Source: Siphonodentalium dalli
Taxonomy: Eukaryota > Mollusca > Scaphopoda > Gadilida > Siphonodentaliidae
Reading direction: 5' to 3'
Assembly: GCA_032622095.1 (NCBI GenBank)
Contig: CP136068.1
Coordinates: 128,349,989 to 128,413,988, forward strand
Length of the DNA: 64,000 bases
Numbering within the stretch: position 1 is the first letter of the stretch; each line of letters opens with the position of its first letter. Shown one piece after another: positions 25,515-37,089 of the stretch. Under the pieces are notes generated by a model that was not told the DNA's origin, did no database searches, and was given only the letters and a program-made list of their open reading frames with translations. Made by a program: the position numbers and the translations under genes.

Positions 25515-25776
25515 GTGGTTACGTTCCCATACGTCATCGGTGCCGTCGGTCCTCGCTTCAATCGTGCACACGTTCGTTGTCTTATTGAACACGAATGTCC
25601 CGCACATATATATTCATCTCGCAAATTGTCACACATTACAGTCTGGAACGAGCTGCAATATCGTGTGAGGCTCTTGCCCAGTATTTCGGTGACTTCGTTG
25701 GAAAGTACCACTGGGCCAAGATCGAGCCAGAACAGGTCAGGATGAGCATGGCTATAGTACGGAAGTTTGGAGACAT
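25515..25776 (-). pseudogene. Signal peptide plus PAN-like exon 1, broken copy
   Basis: On the minus strand a frame begins MSPNFRTIAMLILTCSGSIL, a hydrophobic signal peptide ending AQW. It continues YFPTKSPKYWARASHD, matching the intact exon at 54559-54814. It is broken twice. The codon after RSRL is TAA (25636-25638 on the plus strand), where the intact copy has GAA. About 20 bases later a 4-bp ATAT insertion shifts the frame. Upstream sequence is conserved with the other copies. This is a decayed duplicate of the secreted PAN/lectin gene. Confidence 0.8.
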
Positions 25777-26221
25777 TTCTTATCTCAGTTCCCGACGAGA
25801 TACTTTCTGTCTACCGAATTGACGTGCGCAGTGGATATTACTTTAACTCTCATTGTCGTAATTAATGTTGCGCCGATGTAGTCGCTTATGACTGCATGAA
25901 TCAATTCATAGTATACAGGCGACCAAGTGACCAAGAAATAGTAATATTCATTTACAATATCCCATCGAGACGACCGACACACATTTGATTTAGCATAATA
26001 TGAAGTCCCCAAGAGGTACTTATAATGTTATGCATATTTAACGCGGATCGACTTTTTAATTAATAATGGCCCACCAAGATCTGGTTTTCACGTGGGCAAT
26101 TGTTTCATCGTGTATGCTTGTGCGCTGCTCCTATCAATACTTCCGTGTATCGAAGACAACAATAACACAGCAACCACGTATACTGCAAGGCTAGAAGTGA
26201 ACGTCTGGCTTTATGTATTAA
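25777..26221 (-). promoter_or_regulatory. Conserved upstream region of exon-1 copy 1
   Basis: The sequence resembles the upstream flanks of the three other exon-1 copies (for example GTATGCTTGTGCG, CTATCAATACTTC, CGAAGACAACAATAACAC). It continues after the TTAA element at 26834-27010. Conservation reflects duplication; promoter activity is inference. No clear TATA box is seen. Confidence 0.45.
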
Positions 26222-26830
26222 GGTACGTTCATACACTGGCAATATTGCACTGCAAACTGCAAAAATGCCAGCTGCAAATTTGCCAAAAACGATTAATTTC
26301 TGTCGGTTGTCAACAAATCAGCGTTAGTAGTGATCATGTACGACATCGGTTTTTCCGTGATTGGTGATATCGTTGAGGTGTTTTCAATATATTAAGAACA
26401 CAGTGCGTGTTGGTATTTTTAGGCCAGGCGACACTGTTTGTGTCCATTTTGCCAGCCCCCTTACCCTAGCTCGAACATTTCTGTAAAGTACCACTTTCGG
26501 AACTCTTTATACCACGTCATGACATTCCTCGCGTATTAAGTATGAATATGACGATAGCTGAGAACAAACTTTCTATCAATGCCTCTCCCCGATACACAGA
26601 TAGAATCAAGAGCAACATGGATACTTGTAATTATTGTTAGTGGCCTCGTCTTATGGGCACCGGCAAAGAGGTAGACACTGTTATCATAAATCGTCGTTGA
26701 TTGTTGTCAGCCAGCCACGGCGGAGCACGAGCTAGTCGGCAACCTGCAAAAATGCCACCTAACAACACGACCATCGGGCATGGCATTTTTGCAGTTTGCA
26801 GTGCAATTTTGCCAGCGTATGAACGTACCC
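26222..26830. mobile_element. TTAA-flanked MITE with CTGGCA-rich ends, 609 bp
   Basis: Flanked by TTAA at 26218-26221 and 26831-26834. Ends GGTACGTTCATACACTGGCA and (reverse-complemented) GGGTACGTTCATACGCTGGC continue as ~50-bp inverted repeats. Insertion is proven by a paralogous empty site: the duplicated flank at about 56625-56635 reads GATGTATTAAGGACATCC with a single TTAA. It is related to the longer element at 12152-14136. No transposase. Confidence 0.9.
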
Positions 26831-26834
26831 TTAA

Positions 26835-27519
26835 GGACAGCCCCAATATCCCCATCGTAACAGAGTTGCAATTTCTTACAATATGGCCGAAAATGTATAA
26901 AAGATTGAACTTTCTTGACTATAATGTTTGAAAAATTGCCATAATGACACCAAACACCATGTTTATCATAAAACGTAAATCATGTTGATGCGTAAAACGT
27001 TGCGCTTGCATGCTTACCGGGATCTATATAAACAAAATTATAATGATTCTTGTGTCATACATTTCCCATGTAAATTGTGGTCGTATCCGCTAGATTATGC
27101 CAACTCACGAGGGCACTCGAAAAGTAGGGAACTTTAATATTTAGTTCACATATGCTAACATCTGAGAATATATAACCACCATCCGTTCACATATGGATGT
27201 ACTTTATGGCCAAACTTAACCTTATTACATCACCAATATAGATAAAAATTTCCCCAAAAAAGTGTTATCAGAAAGCAAAAGTTGACAAAAGTGTATATAT
27301 CAGGTGATGAAATACTAGAATTTTGGAGAAGTGGATGTCGTCTAAACTGTTAATAATTGAATTTCTGAATAACTTTTGGTTTTACAAAAGATAAACACTT
27401 CAGAATATTTTATACAATATATTAGGGCTAATTATACTATACCTAAATGGGAATAGAATATATCTACTTTGTGATATTTTTCAACTTTCTGAGAAAGTTT
27501 CAGTTAGAAAATCTCTTAA
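26835..27519. other. Paralogous flank, then non-coding sequence
   Basis: 26834-27000 matches 56635-56765 (TTACAATATGGCCGAAAATG, ATGACACCAAACACCATG). The rest holds nothing recognisable. Confidence 0.5.
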
Positions 27520-27726
27520 CCCTTTGAGTTCCAAGCCGATTTTTGTATCAACTCATATTTCCTTGATCATTTTTCAAATTTATTGATTATAATAATGTGA
27601 TGCATTGACGGAAAGAGCTCTAAGAGCTCTTTCCATCAATGTAACACATTATTATAATCAATAAATTTGAAAAAATGATCAAGGAAATATGGATTGATAC
27701 AAAAATTGGACTTGGCACTAAAAGGG
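27520..27726. mobile_element. TTAA-flanked foldback MITE, 207 bp
   Basis: Almost the whole element is a perfect-looking hairpin. It begins CCCTTTGAGTTCCAAGCC and ends in the inverted counterpart, with the centre at GAGCTCTAAGAGCTC. TTAA lies at 27516-27519 and 27727-27730. The CCCTTTG end plus TTAA is diagnostic of the piggyBac type. Arms are ~100 bp with few mismatches, so it is fairly young. Confidence 0.9.
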
Positions 27727-27829
27727 TTAAATATAAATGTATGCAAGCCCATTTTTACCACAACGATCCAACATCACAGTGTATATTTGTCATATGGATG
27801 CATTTGAAGTCTTAGGAAATCTATGAACC

Positions 27830-29705
27830 ATAGCTTACGGTTTAATGAAGTTTGGTCTCTTGTAATAGTACATGAGATTGGCTGCTAGCCAAACAGATTT
27901 ACACTTCAAACATAAAATATGAAGGTGGATCGGAGACATATCTAACTTTTTAAATACGAAATTCCATGGCAATTCTATAAAAATGGATGTAACCACGCGT
28001 CACTCGTGTCGCTTCTAGCCACGTTTTTCTAGTCTTCTGGCTATTACAATTTATATCAGGTTATTGAACTTAATTGCTACAACGAGAACATTTCCGACAA
28101 GTTGGGGTTTCGTATGTGATTTAGCGGAAGGTGCACCAAGGTCGTTTCAGATACATGTTTGCAATTACGTTTGGCTGGCAAATCGGCGTAGGAGATGTTG
28201 GGCGAACTAATTTGCGCTAAATGAATTCAATTCAATTTATTATTATAAAGTCATCGTCTAATTTGACATTCATGAATACATTTGTCCTCAGTTACAAATG
28301 AAAGAATAATATAAATACATATAACATATAGGTGAAAATCACAGAAGTTATTACATTAAAATCAAAGTGAATATCATTGAGGGGTGTAGCTTACATGTGT
28401 ATGTAGACGTTCATGTACATGGATATACGTATGTCTATGACAACACTGTGGTATACGTTATAAGTATTAGTGGAACATGACGTATGTGGGGCGATTCCCT
28501 GTATACATGGTGTGTGATGGCAGGTATATTTCGTTGAGCCTCAGGAGTGGATCATTAGTGTCTGGGCATGTTTTAGATATATCGATAGATTTACTATGAT
28601 CTTTCCGTTATGTGTATCGAAGAGGTCTGACTAATTTGATCTGACTGCATATAAACAGTTTTGTTGACTGAACTGAAATATATATAACAAATATGAAGCT
28701 CACCAAGATAACAATATATTTGATGATATGCTTGTTTTGATTTACATTATAAATATTTTAGCAGTTTTCTTATAAATTTATCAAATATCAATATATATTG
28801 CTGTTCATTTACCATCTGTTTAATGAAGATGATGGTAATGTGAAACTAAAGTTTCTGCTGCATGAATCCAGATAAAATCGTTATCTAAAATACCTTACAG
28901 TTCTTTTCTGGATTCAAGAAAAACGTTCGCATATGACTCACTTTATGAACGTAAATGGGTCACGAAAACATGTGTATGTGAGCGTATTCATGTTACAAAT
29001 ACGTCCGTAGCGGGAATAATTTATCACTCCATACGAAACACGCCCATATTGGCATTATTTAATCTAAATTTTGTTCATTGACATGACTTACTAGTACCAG
29101 ATTCATGCTTTATATACAATGTGGTATCCATGTGGCCCGCGCCATTCAACGGAGTAACGGGTATATGCGCATTGTGAACTTATTTGAGAATCTACTGTTT
29201 CCGTGCCCTATTTACGTTCATATAGAGCATATACGCCAATATGGGGGTATTTTGGGTTTTTGAAATACGTTCAATATGAACCTATATTCATGAGGATATG
29301 TTGATCTGGCAGACCAACTTGTATCCATGAAAGCATTGACAAATTATTCTGAAAAACAGATTTGGACTAAAATGTTTGAATTGTCTGAACACTTAGCGAT
29401 GTTTGTTGTGAAATCGCTATGGCAGTAATTGTGCTTACACACATGATACAATGGTTACAGCATGGGACATATTGTTATTGAATAATTATGTATATTCATT
29501 ATATGAACGAAGTTGATATATTTCCTCCTGTTCTTCTTGGTGATGATCGAATTACAGACATCATTATTTCACACATATACCCACTGCGAATGAATTACGT
29601 CCATTTAACTTGTTACCAAATGTGCTCCGTTTTAGCATCTGGTTGTAAGCTCTGTTTAACCCTTTTTTAATGAATGGATTATCCATCCCAGTTATAAACG
29701 TATTA
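27830..29705 (+). repeat. Duplicated block A (~1.9 kb)
   Basis: Colinear with 30108-33716. Shared phrases include AATGAAGTTTGGTCTCTTGT, AACGAGAACATTTCCGACAA, GATATATTTCGTTGAGC and ATACGTTCAATATGAACCTA. The copies have diverged by perhaps 10-15% by eye. It contains foldback motifs around AACGTAAAT/CGCCCATATTGGC. A small conserved frame near the end (29488-29670) changes freely in sequence and is not considered a gene. Confidence 0.85.
28214..28310 (-). mobile_element. 3' end of a retroelement (minus orientation)
   Basis: TTCAATTCAATTTATTATTA reads on the minus strand as an AATTGAATTGAA tail preceded by a conserved segment. It also occurs in block B at 31150-31250. Probably a LINE or SINE 3' terminus that predates the block duplication. 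Confidence 0.45.
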
Positions 29706-29706
29706 A

Positions 29707-29900
29707 TTATAGTTAGTCAATCAATCAATCAATCAATCAATTTATTATCTCCAATCATCATACTTGATACAACAGAGTAGGTGGTATTATACGTACAACA
29801 ATTATTAGGTTGGTGTTTAATGTAATGTGCAATGCACATGCGATCTTATACATCAATCAATATATATATGAATACATAGAACTTAATTATTTAATGTGAA
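29707..29900 (-). mobile_element. Retroelement 3' end with (ATTG)n tail
   Basis: Five or six CAAT units (29713-29739) read on the minus strand as an ATTG tail. It directly abuts the end of duplicated block A and is absent from block B, consistent with a later insertion. Confidence 0.45.
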
Positions 29901-30215
29901 TAGCTATATATTAATTTTTATTTTATTTTGAGAGTGGCAATATACCTGCCAGAAAAGTAGTTAGATTAAATGACAAACCATGGTGGAGCAAACATTGCCC
30001 ATAATGTGATGTTGAGCCTCAAGCGCATTTAAATAGTAGCATGACCCGTTTAATGCAGCTGGGATGGTCTTTTTATTGTTTTCGAACTGGAACTAGTGAA
30101 TAGTTCATTAAGTTTAATGAAGTTTGGTCTCTTGTAATGGTACCTGAGTTTGCCTGCTAGCCAAACAGATTTACACTTTAAACATATAATAGGGAGGTGG
30201 ATCGGTGACATATCA

Positions 30216-30785
30216 AGCATCATTGTGTGGAAACTTGAGCACGATATTTGACAGGGTTCGCTTGATCCTCACTGAGTACTCAGGATATGTGGACATGCAC
30301 TTGATGCGATGGGGCGTATTATCAACGATGTCTCTGTCAGTTTATTTGTAGCCACGCTTTATCCTAAACATCACTATTCGAATACGCACACAACTTCGAC
30401 GTCAAGTTATAGGATGATTAAAACATACCAGACTTTGTCCAGACTCTATACGATATATATTTTAAAATTCAAACTTATGTCTGTAGCTCATGTGCCCCAT
30501 CGTCTCAAGTCAACATTTATATATGTATGTATATGCATGTCGCTATGACAGTATTTATGTGTGAATGACGCAACTAAATAGATAGCCTGTATATAGCAAC
30601 GGGCACATCCACTCTGTTTTTGGTGGATGTGCCTTCAATGAATGCATTACTATTACATAAACTATTATATAATTATGTACCTGTTAAATGTGCTTTTGTC
30701 ATGTATTTGTATTTAAATTTGTTTATCTCACATACCATGTTTATTGGTTTATTGAGATTCAAGAATTGAAATTGAATTGAATTAC
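30216..30785 (+). mobile_element. LINE 3' end with terminal hairpin
   Basis: A strong hairpin (30602-30633: GGCACATCCAC / GTGGATGTGCC) is followed by ~150 bp of T-rich 3' sequence and a simple tail of GAATTGAAATTGAATTGAA. This is the layout of non-LTR retrotransposon 3' ends whose hairpin is read by the reverse transcriptase. No reverse-transcriptase frame remains upstream, so the copy is 5'-truncated. Confidence 0.6.
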
Positions 30786-31257
30786 ATATGAGTTATACCA
30801 CCATCGTGCCATACATTTACAACAGCCACATACTCCAAAATGAAAGGCAGATTTTTTTCTCCCGCCACGATGGTAAGACAGCTGCATTGTAAACATGCTA
30901 GACGGTGTCTTTTTTTTAAATAAGAAATTCTATTTAAAAAATGGACGTAACCACGTGTCACTTCCAACCATGTTTTTCTTGTCTTCTGGCTATTCCAATT
31001 TATATCAGCTTATTGAACTTAAGTGTTACAACGAGAACATTTCCGACAAGTTTGGGCTGTGTATGGTGCACCAAACTCGTTTGGTGCACCATGTTTGCAA
31101 TTAATTTTAGCAAATTGGCGAAAGAGTTGTTGGGCGAACTAGTCTGCGCTAAATGGTCGAATTCAATTCAATTTATTGTTATAAACTCATCGTCTAATTT
31201 GACATTCATGAGGACATTTGTCCTCATTTACAAAAGAAAGAATAATATACATATTAA

Positions 31258-31988
31258 CTCTTTCGATGCCAAGCTCGCATAAATGCGAGTTACCCAGTCG
31301 CTGCCAAATACGCATTTATGCGAGTTCGGGGTTCACCTGGTTTACGGGTCGTAATTATATTGTTTTGTTGCATCACAACGGGGGTTCATTTATTTTTTTT
31401 GTAGAGTGCTGGTGTGCGCTGACAATTTAGAAGAAAGGTCAGTCAAAGTCATGCTACTCCTGAAGTTCTATGAGTACAGTCCGAGCCAGAATATACCATT
31501 GACAAATTAACTTTTGGTGGGATGCGATATATGAGTGGAAAATAAACAGCATAATTGACTTGGCGTCCTCCTTTCTGCTGATCAGTTTAGCGTCCAAAAA
31601 TACTGTCGGAATGAGGTCGGTGAAAAATACGGAATAGTAGCCGGAATATGATTAACTGGTGAAGCATTAATTAATGGGATAGAACACTACAACAAAAAAC
31701 AAACATTTAATTATATATGAATTGAAAAAAATTACCGAAAAACATAAATTAAAGCAAATCTAAGATGGCCGCCAATGGCACGTGACCCTATGACCTTGAA
31801 TGGGTCTCCACGTCGGGGCAGGTGATAGGTCATTGTCATATATACCCACATGTGAAGTTTCAACTAAACACACCGATAATTACCCAATAGTCATTGCATT
31901 ACCCACATATACATAAAATACTTGTATTTACACCCAGAATGCTTGGCACTGGGGAGTATGTCCGTGTGGCGGGGTGGCAGCGAAAGAG
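31258..31988. mobile_element. TTAA-flanked MITE, CTCTTTCG-end, 731 bp
   Basis: TTAA at 31254-31257 and 31989-31992. Ends CTCTTTCGATGCCA and (reverse-complemented) CTCTTTCGCTGCCA. Block A has no corresponding sequence at its equivalent point (near 28320), giving an empty site. Subterminal palindromes CTCGCATAAATGCGAG (31272-31287) and GCATTTATGCG follow the left end. No transposase. Confidence 0.88.
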
Positions 31989-33716
31989 TTAAATATGGGG
32001 GGAATCACAGAAGAAAGTATTACAATAATATAAATGTGAATATCATTGAGGGGTGTACCTGTACATGTATATGTGGACGTTCATGTGCATGGATATACAT
32101 ATGTCTATGATAACACTATGGTATAAGTATTAGTGGAACATGAAGTATGTGGGGCGATTCCCTGTATACATGGTGTATGAGGGCGGATATATTTCGTTGA
32201 GCATCAGGAGTGGATCATAGTGTTTAGGCATGTTTTAGATATATTGATAGATTTACTATGATCTTTCTGTTATTTGTATCGAAGAGGTCCGACTAATTCG
32301 ATCTTACTGCATGTGAACAGTTTTGTTCACTGAACTGAAATATATATAACACATATGAAGCTCACCAAGATAATATATTTGATGATTTGCTTGTTTTAAT
32401 TTACATTATTAATTAGTTTAGCAGTTTTCTTATAAATATATCAAATATCAAATATATTGCTGTTCATTTACAACCTGTTTAATGAAGATGATGGTAATGT
32501 AAAACTCAAGTTTCTGCTGCATGAATCCAGATAAAATCGTTATCTTAAATATCTTACAGTTCTTGCCTGGATTCATGAAAATCGTGCGCATATGACTCAC
32601 TTTCAAGAAAGACGTTATTATATATCAGTAAAATGCACGGCAAAAAAGGTTGAAATAGCGTCATGTGATGTCGCACACTAGCCGAAGCTTGCTTCCATAT
32701 TGTATGAATCAACTTGGAACACGCCATCATAATATTGTTGAAAATAGGCACTAAATACTATTTTAATTTTCTAGTTTAGTGCAAATATAAGGAATGGAAG
32801 TTTATTTTGTTGCATTCCATGTAGTATGAACAAACATTTTCCTGACATTGTTATGTATATCTTCATTCAGCCTGTTCTCTTTAAAATACATCCGTATTTA
32901 ACATATTTAAAAAAAAAACCAAATAAGCCCATATTGGCGTTATTTGAATCTGAATTATGCCCTATATGAACGTAAATTTGTCACGAAAACAGTCGTATAT
33001 GAGCGTATTCATAGTACAAATACTCCGTATTGGGCGTAATTTATCACCCCATACGAAACACGCCCATATTGGCATTATTTAATCTACCATTTTTATCAAC
33101 ATGACTTACCAGATTCATGTTCTATATATATAATGTGGTATCCATGCGGCCCGCGCCACTCAACGGAGTAACGGGTATATGCGCATTGTGAACTTATTTG
33201 AGAATCTACTGTTTTCGTGCCCTATTTACGTTCATATAGAGAATATACGCCAATATGGGGGTATTTTGGGTTTTTGAAATACGTTCAATATGAACCTATT
33301 TTCATGAGGATATGTTGAGTTGTCAGACCAAATTGCATCCATAAAAGCATTGACAAATTATTCCGAAAAACAGATTTGGACTAAACTGTTTGAATTGTCT
33401 GTACACTTTGCGATGTTTGTTGACAAATCACTAACAGTAATTATGCTTACACACGTGACACAATGGTTACAGCATGGGGCATATCGATATTGAATAGTTA
33501 TGTATTCATCATATGAACGAAGTTTATCTAAGTCCTCCTGTTCTTCTTGGTGATTATCAAATTACAGATATCATGATTTCTCACATATGCCCACTGCGAA
33601 TGAATTACGTCCCTTTAACTTGTTACCTAATGTACTCCGTTTTAGCATATGGTTTTAAGCTCTGTTTAACCCTTTTTTTAACGAATGGGTTATCCCACCC
33701 AGTTATAAACGTATAA

Positions 33717-33772
33717 TATTGAATCGTGTGGTGTTCAATACATATACACAGACGACAAACATCATATGAGTG
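33717..33772. other. Short flank of the Mutator-like element
   Basis: Ends with the 9-bp target duplication ATATGAGTG (33764-33772). Confidence 0.5.
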
Positions 33773-34086
33773 CAGCAGTTCTGGTTAAAACACAGAATCC
33801 ACAGATATGCAGTCGTGAGTCTGGATTATTTAGGGAGTATCTATTACCACCAGCAAGAGTTAGCTCTGTGTGGCTGAACATAATTTCTGCATTGAATGCA
33901 TGCAGTATGACAGACAATGTCTTAGCGCTAGTGTTAGCAGTGTGACGAATCTACCACTGTAAATGCATTCCAACAATCGCCTGATAGGCTACATCGCTTT
34001 CATGAGGATGTTGTGATTGGGCGAGACTGACGTAACTCCAGACTCATTACTACATAGCTGTGGAGTCTGTGTTTTAACCATAATTG
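33773..34086. mobile_element. Mutator-like MITE with perfect 9-bp target duplication, 314 bp
   Basis: ATATGAGTG occurs at 33764-33772 and 34087-34095. The ends are ~45-bp inverted repeats: TGGTTAAAACACAGAATCCA at the left and, reverse-complemented, TGGTTAAAACACAGACTCCA at the right. A 9-bp duplication with long inverted repeats is typical of Mutator-like elements. It is non-coding. Confidence 0.82.
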
Positions 34087-34095
34087 ATATGAGTG

Positions 34096-35082
34096 TAGAA
34101 GGATTTATTTCATTTGGGATGATTGGCTCAGAAAATAATTCAGATTAACTCATCGTCTGATCATTTCATACTTGTCAGTGAGTATTTACTTTAACCCTTT
34201 CTATACTGAATGGATTCTCCCATTCAGTTATAAATCGATATATTGGAGCGGTTTATTATTCATTTGGAGGATTGTTCACGTAGTAGGGAGATCCCGATTG
34301 TAACGTCTAACGTGCAGCTTGTAAGGTTAATGGCAGCACATGACAGTCACAATTAATAGCTGAAGTTACAAAAGGCATAACTGTAGAAGTTGAAGTCACA
34401 ATAGTTTGTGGCAATGGGCTGAGTTATAACGTGTTATAAATTCGAAGGATCAGTCACCGTACTATATTCTTTTACAACCAACCCTGAGCTATCTTCCAAA
34501 CAAAATAAACCATGTTTATGATTGGATATTTTCCTAAAATGGCGGTTTAATGCCTACACGGTACATGCCATAATCTACAGGTGGAATCTCTCTAATACAA
34601 GTAGACGATGGACTGAAAGACCGATAATACAAGAATAGAATGATTCATATTAATACAAGCCTAATGTTCAGTTCAGATAATACAAGAATAGAATGATTCA
34701 TATTAATACAAAAGGCTTAATGTTAAGTTCAACAGACGATTTACGGTCGTTTGTTGAACTTGTTGTATAAACATTTTCTAAGAGTATTTAGTATAGAAAG
34801 GTTTTAAAATGGTGAAATATGTATATTGTTAATACATTCTTCGATACAACTGTAATTTCAACAGACCAGACTGTTCCGGCATTCAGGAAAAGTTCGTCAG
34901 TCACCATTGGTGTTATGAGAAGAAAACGATAATAATATTTTGTAATATCACATTTTTTATTGTTGTCCCTGTCTGGCAATGATTAGTATGTTCTGACGTA
35001 CCTTATTCGTATTTAAATTCGCGAATTTAAAACTGAGCTAAATATATTATAACACCATGTTTAGCGAATACCTATGGAATGG
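34096..35082. other. Non-coding stretch with a 53-bp tandem duplication
   Basis: At 34627-34725 the segment AATACAAGAATAGAATGATT occurs twice in tandem. At 34196-34235 a TTAACCCTTTC-start hairpin (AATGGATTCTCCCATT) resembles fragments at 29656, 33668 and 49686, likely worn ends of another TTAA family. No gene. Confidence 0.5.
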
Positions 35083-35372
35083 CAATGTTTGTTTGTTTAT
35101 GTATTAGGGTTTATCGTCGTTCTAGCCGCTAGGCCACACACGACGTTGTCAATTTTACGGGTGGAGGAAAGACCATGCAGAGGCTTAATTTCACCGGGAA
35201 ATCGTTCCACTGCCTGTATAAACCACCGACCCCCGGAAAGCAACTGAAAAACTTGCCAAGATACACGATTCCGGTCACTCTCCCTATGACGGGGTTCGAA
35301 CCAGCTTCCTGTGACGGCGTAATACACCTGGCACTCTACCGACTGGACCACCGGGGGCCCCCCGAAGGACAA
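35083..35372 (-). mobile_element. tRNA-headed SINE
   Basis: On the minus strand the head reads GGTCCAGTCGGTAGAGTGCC (A box about 35334-35348) and GGTTCGAACCCC (B box 35291-35302), spaced as in tRNA genes. A conserved-looking body follows, then a (AAAC)n-type tail (ATAAACAAACAAACATTG) at 35083-35100. Possible short target duplication CAATG on both sides. It does not fold as a real tRNA, since it continues into SINE sequence. Confidence 0.85.
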
Positions 35373-35849
35373 TGTAATGAGGTAATGAGTTTACATATAT
35401 TATTAACACCTGCATTGCGTGGAGAATTATTTGTTTACGAACAATCGATGTCAACATATGTGAATGTGTGCATGTGTCAATTTGGGAAATCACGGTCGAT
35501 AAAAAACCATCTTATATTATATGATATCTCAATAGATAAATTCTCATATAAATATGTGTATTCTATTGGCTGCACATGGTGGTGGTTGTATCATCTGTTC
35601 ATGTGAACGATTAAGAACCGAATCTGCCATGTGATACGAGACTTTTACTGATAGATTTCGGTAAATTTTGAATTCGTTCACCATGGTGCGAGAATTCAAA
35701 GTGCACGAATTTAAAACTGAGCGAATAATAATAATACGTGAATTTTAATACGAGTAAAGTAGAATCGTTCTCCGTTGTAATCTTTATCCACCGGGAATCG
35801 GATATGTGCATTTATTTACTAGATATGACATCTTTTTCCAGAACTGTTT
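35373..35849. other. AT-rich non-coding spacer
   Basis: Short frames only; nothing recognisable. Confidence 0.4.
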
Positions 35850-36845
35850 TTATCGAATTAGGTGAATATCGCTTCAATTTGCCCTTAAACGGTTAAACCG
35901 AGTAATATCATTTTACGACATAACAATCCTCTAAATATTTAGAGGATATTAGTTGGTTGGTTTAATATAGGGCAAGATATCAGCTCGATGTAACCCCATA
36001 TCCGCATGATATGAGGCTACCAAGGGCTGACAGCAGGTCTAATGTCAAACAAACCAATTATATCGTATTTATTAAAATGATGTGAAACACTCCTGTGTGG
36101 TGATCAAATAGAAATGGAGAATAATCTTGCTCAAAGTAGTTATTTTTACAAGTATTATATCCAAATTAACTACACGCATCGTCATTCATATTAATAAAAT
36201 AAAGTTATCTTCGGTAGTCGGGTAGGTCAATAAAAACACGTTTTTCGCCAATTAAGCTACAAATTCACCACTGCTGTCATGCATTTTCGTAATCTGCATA
36301 TATTTTACTGCAAAATTAGACCGGATAGAACTTGTCCGTCAAAATGAGCAACATTTGTTATTTCTTGGGGTCGATCTCCTGGTCTATGACTTTCGGTGGC
36401 GATATCGTTTTCGTTAGTTTATCGCCGATAGATGCTTCCCGAATCGAGAAGTAAATATTTACAATTGAGCGTAGTTTACATGACGTTTTCTATGGAGTGG
36501 TATGGTTGATTGGCTCGAGATTTTCGGCGATGTTAATAGAATGCTACATTCCTCAAGTTGGCAGAGCGCCTGAACACCAACTTATTAGTTTCACGCACAC
36601 ATCCATAATATCTCTTTAATTAGAGCGCCTTTTTGTAACTGACAACTCTTCCAAATTAATGACATCACAAAATCAATATCTACACATTAAATATTTAGCA
36701 GTGAGTTAGATTTACGGCATGTCGCAAACCATTTTACTCGGATCTGTGATGTCGTAAAATGATATTACTCGGGTTGGTTATGTCATAAAATGATATTAGT
36801 CGGTTCAACGACAAATTGAAGCGATAGTCACCTAGTTCGATAACA
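35850..36845. mobile_element. Large foldback / TIR element (~1 kb)
   Basis: The left end TATCGAATTAGGTGAATATC plus GCTTCAATTTG is mirrored at the right by TATCGAACTAGGTGACTATC plus GCTTCAATTTG (reverse-complemented). The arms extend ~75 bp to ATATCATTTTACGACATAAC. A palindrome ATCCTCTAAATATTTAGAGG lies at about 35928. A second nested inverted pair (36698-36735 and 36884-36922, around TTACGGCATGTC) overlaps the right end. Non-coding; superfamily unknown. Confidence 0.65.
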
Positions 36846-36952
36846 GGACGTTGTGGACAAACATTTCATATATAATTGATAAGGTTTTGTGACATGCCGT
36901 AACTCTATCTCACTGCTAAATAATGTCAGGGAACATAGATAAAGAAGACCGA

Positions 36953-37045
36953 GATGACTCCTGATAATGCATGTGTAGACATACTTTTTCGAAGAGTTGT
37001 CTGATAATGCATGTGTAGACATCATTTATTTGAAGAGTTGTCGAT
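36953..37045 (+). repeat. Two-unit tandem duplication (~53 bp)
   Basis: CTGATAATGCATGTGTAGAC recurs twice, with GAAGAGTTGTC after each. Confidence 0.8.
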
Positions 37046-37089
37046 ATTACACTATTACTAAGAGGAGATCTGGTATATTATATGGTATT

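Larger units (their letters stand above)
30108..33716 (+). repeat. Duplicated block B (interrupted second copy of block A)
   Basis: Same order as block A, but interrupted by about 700 bp at 30216-30920 (retroelement 3' end and other sequence), by the TTAA element at 31258-31988, and by about 350 bp near 32600-32950 absent from A. The local foldback (CCCATATTGGCG near 32930 versus CGCCAATATGGG near 33250) suggests the underlying block is itself a DNA element. Confidence 0.82.

Noticed and set aside
25502-25745. Overlapping plus- and minus-strand frames over the exon-1 copy
   Set aside because: These are alternative frames of the broken exon; the real coding frame has the TAA and the 4-bp shift.
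29488-33716. Small frames (29488-29670 and 33513-33716) shared by both duplicated blocks
   Set aside because: Open in both copies, but differences change amino acids freely and no start context or domain supports a gene.
35283-35365. Possible genuine tRNA gene (A and B boxes present)
   Set aside because: No proper acceptor stem closure, and the sequence continues into a SINE body with an AAAC tail.
35175-35606. 143-codon plus-strand frame
   Set aside because: Runs through the tRNA-headed SINE on the antisense strand and into AT-rich flank.
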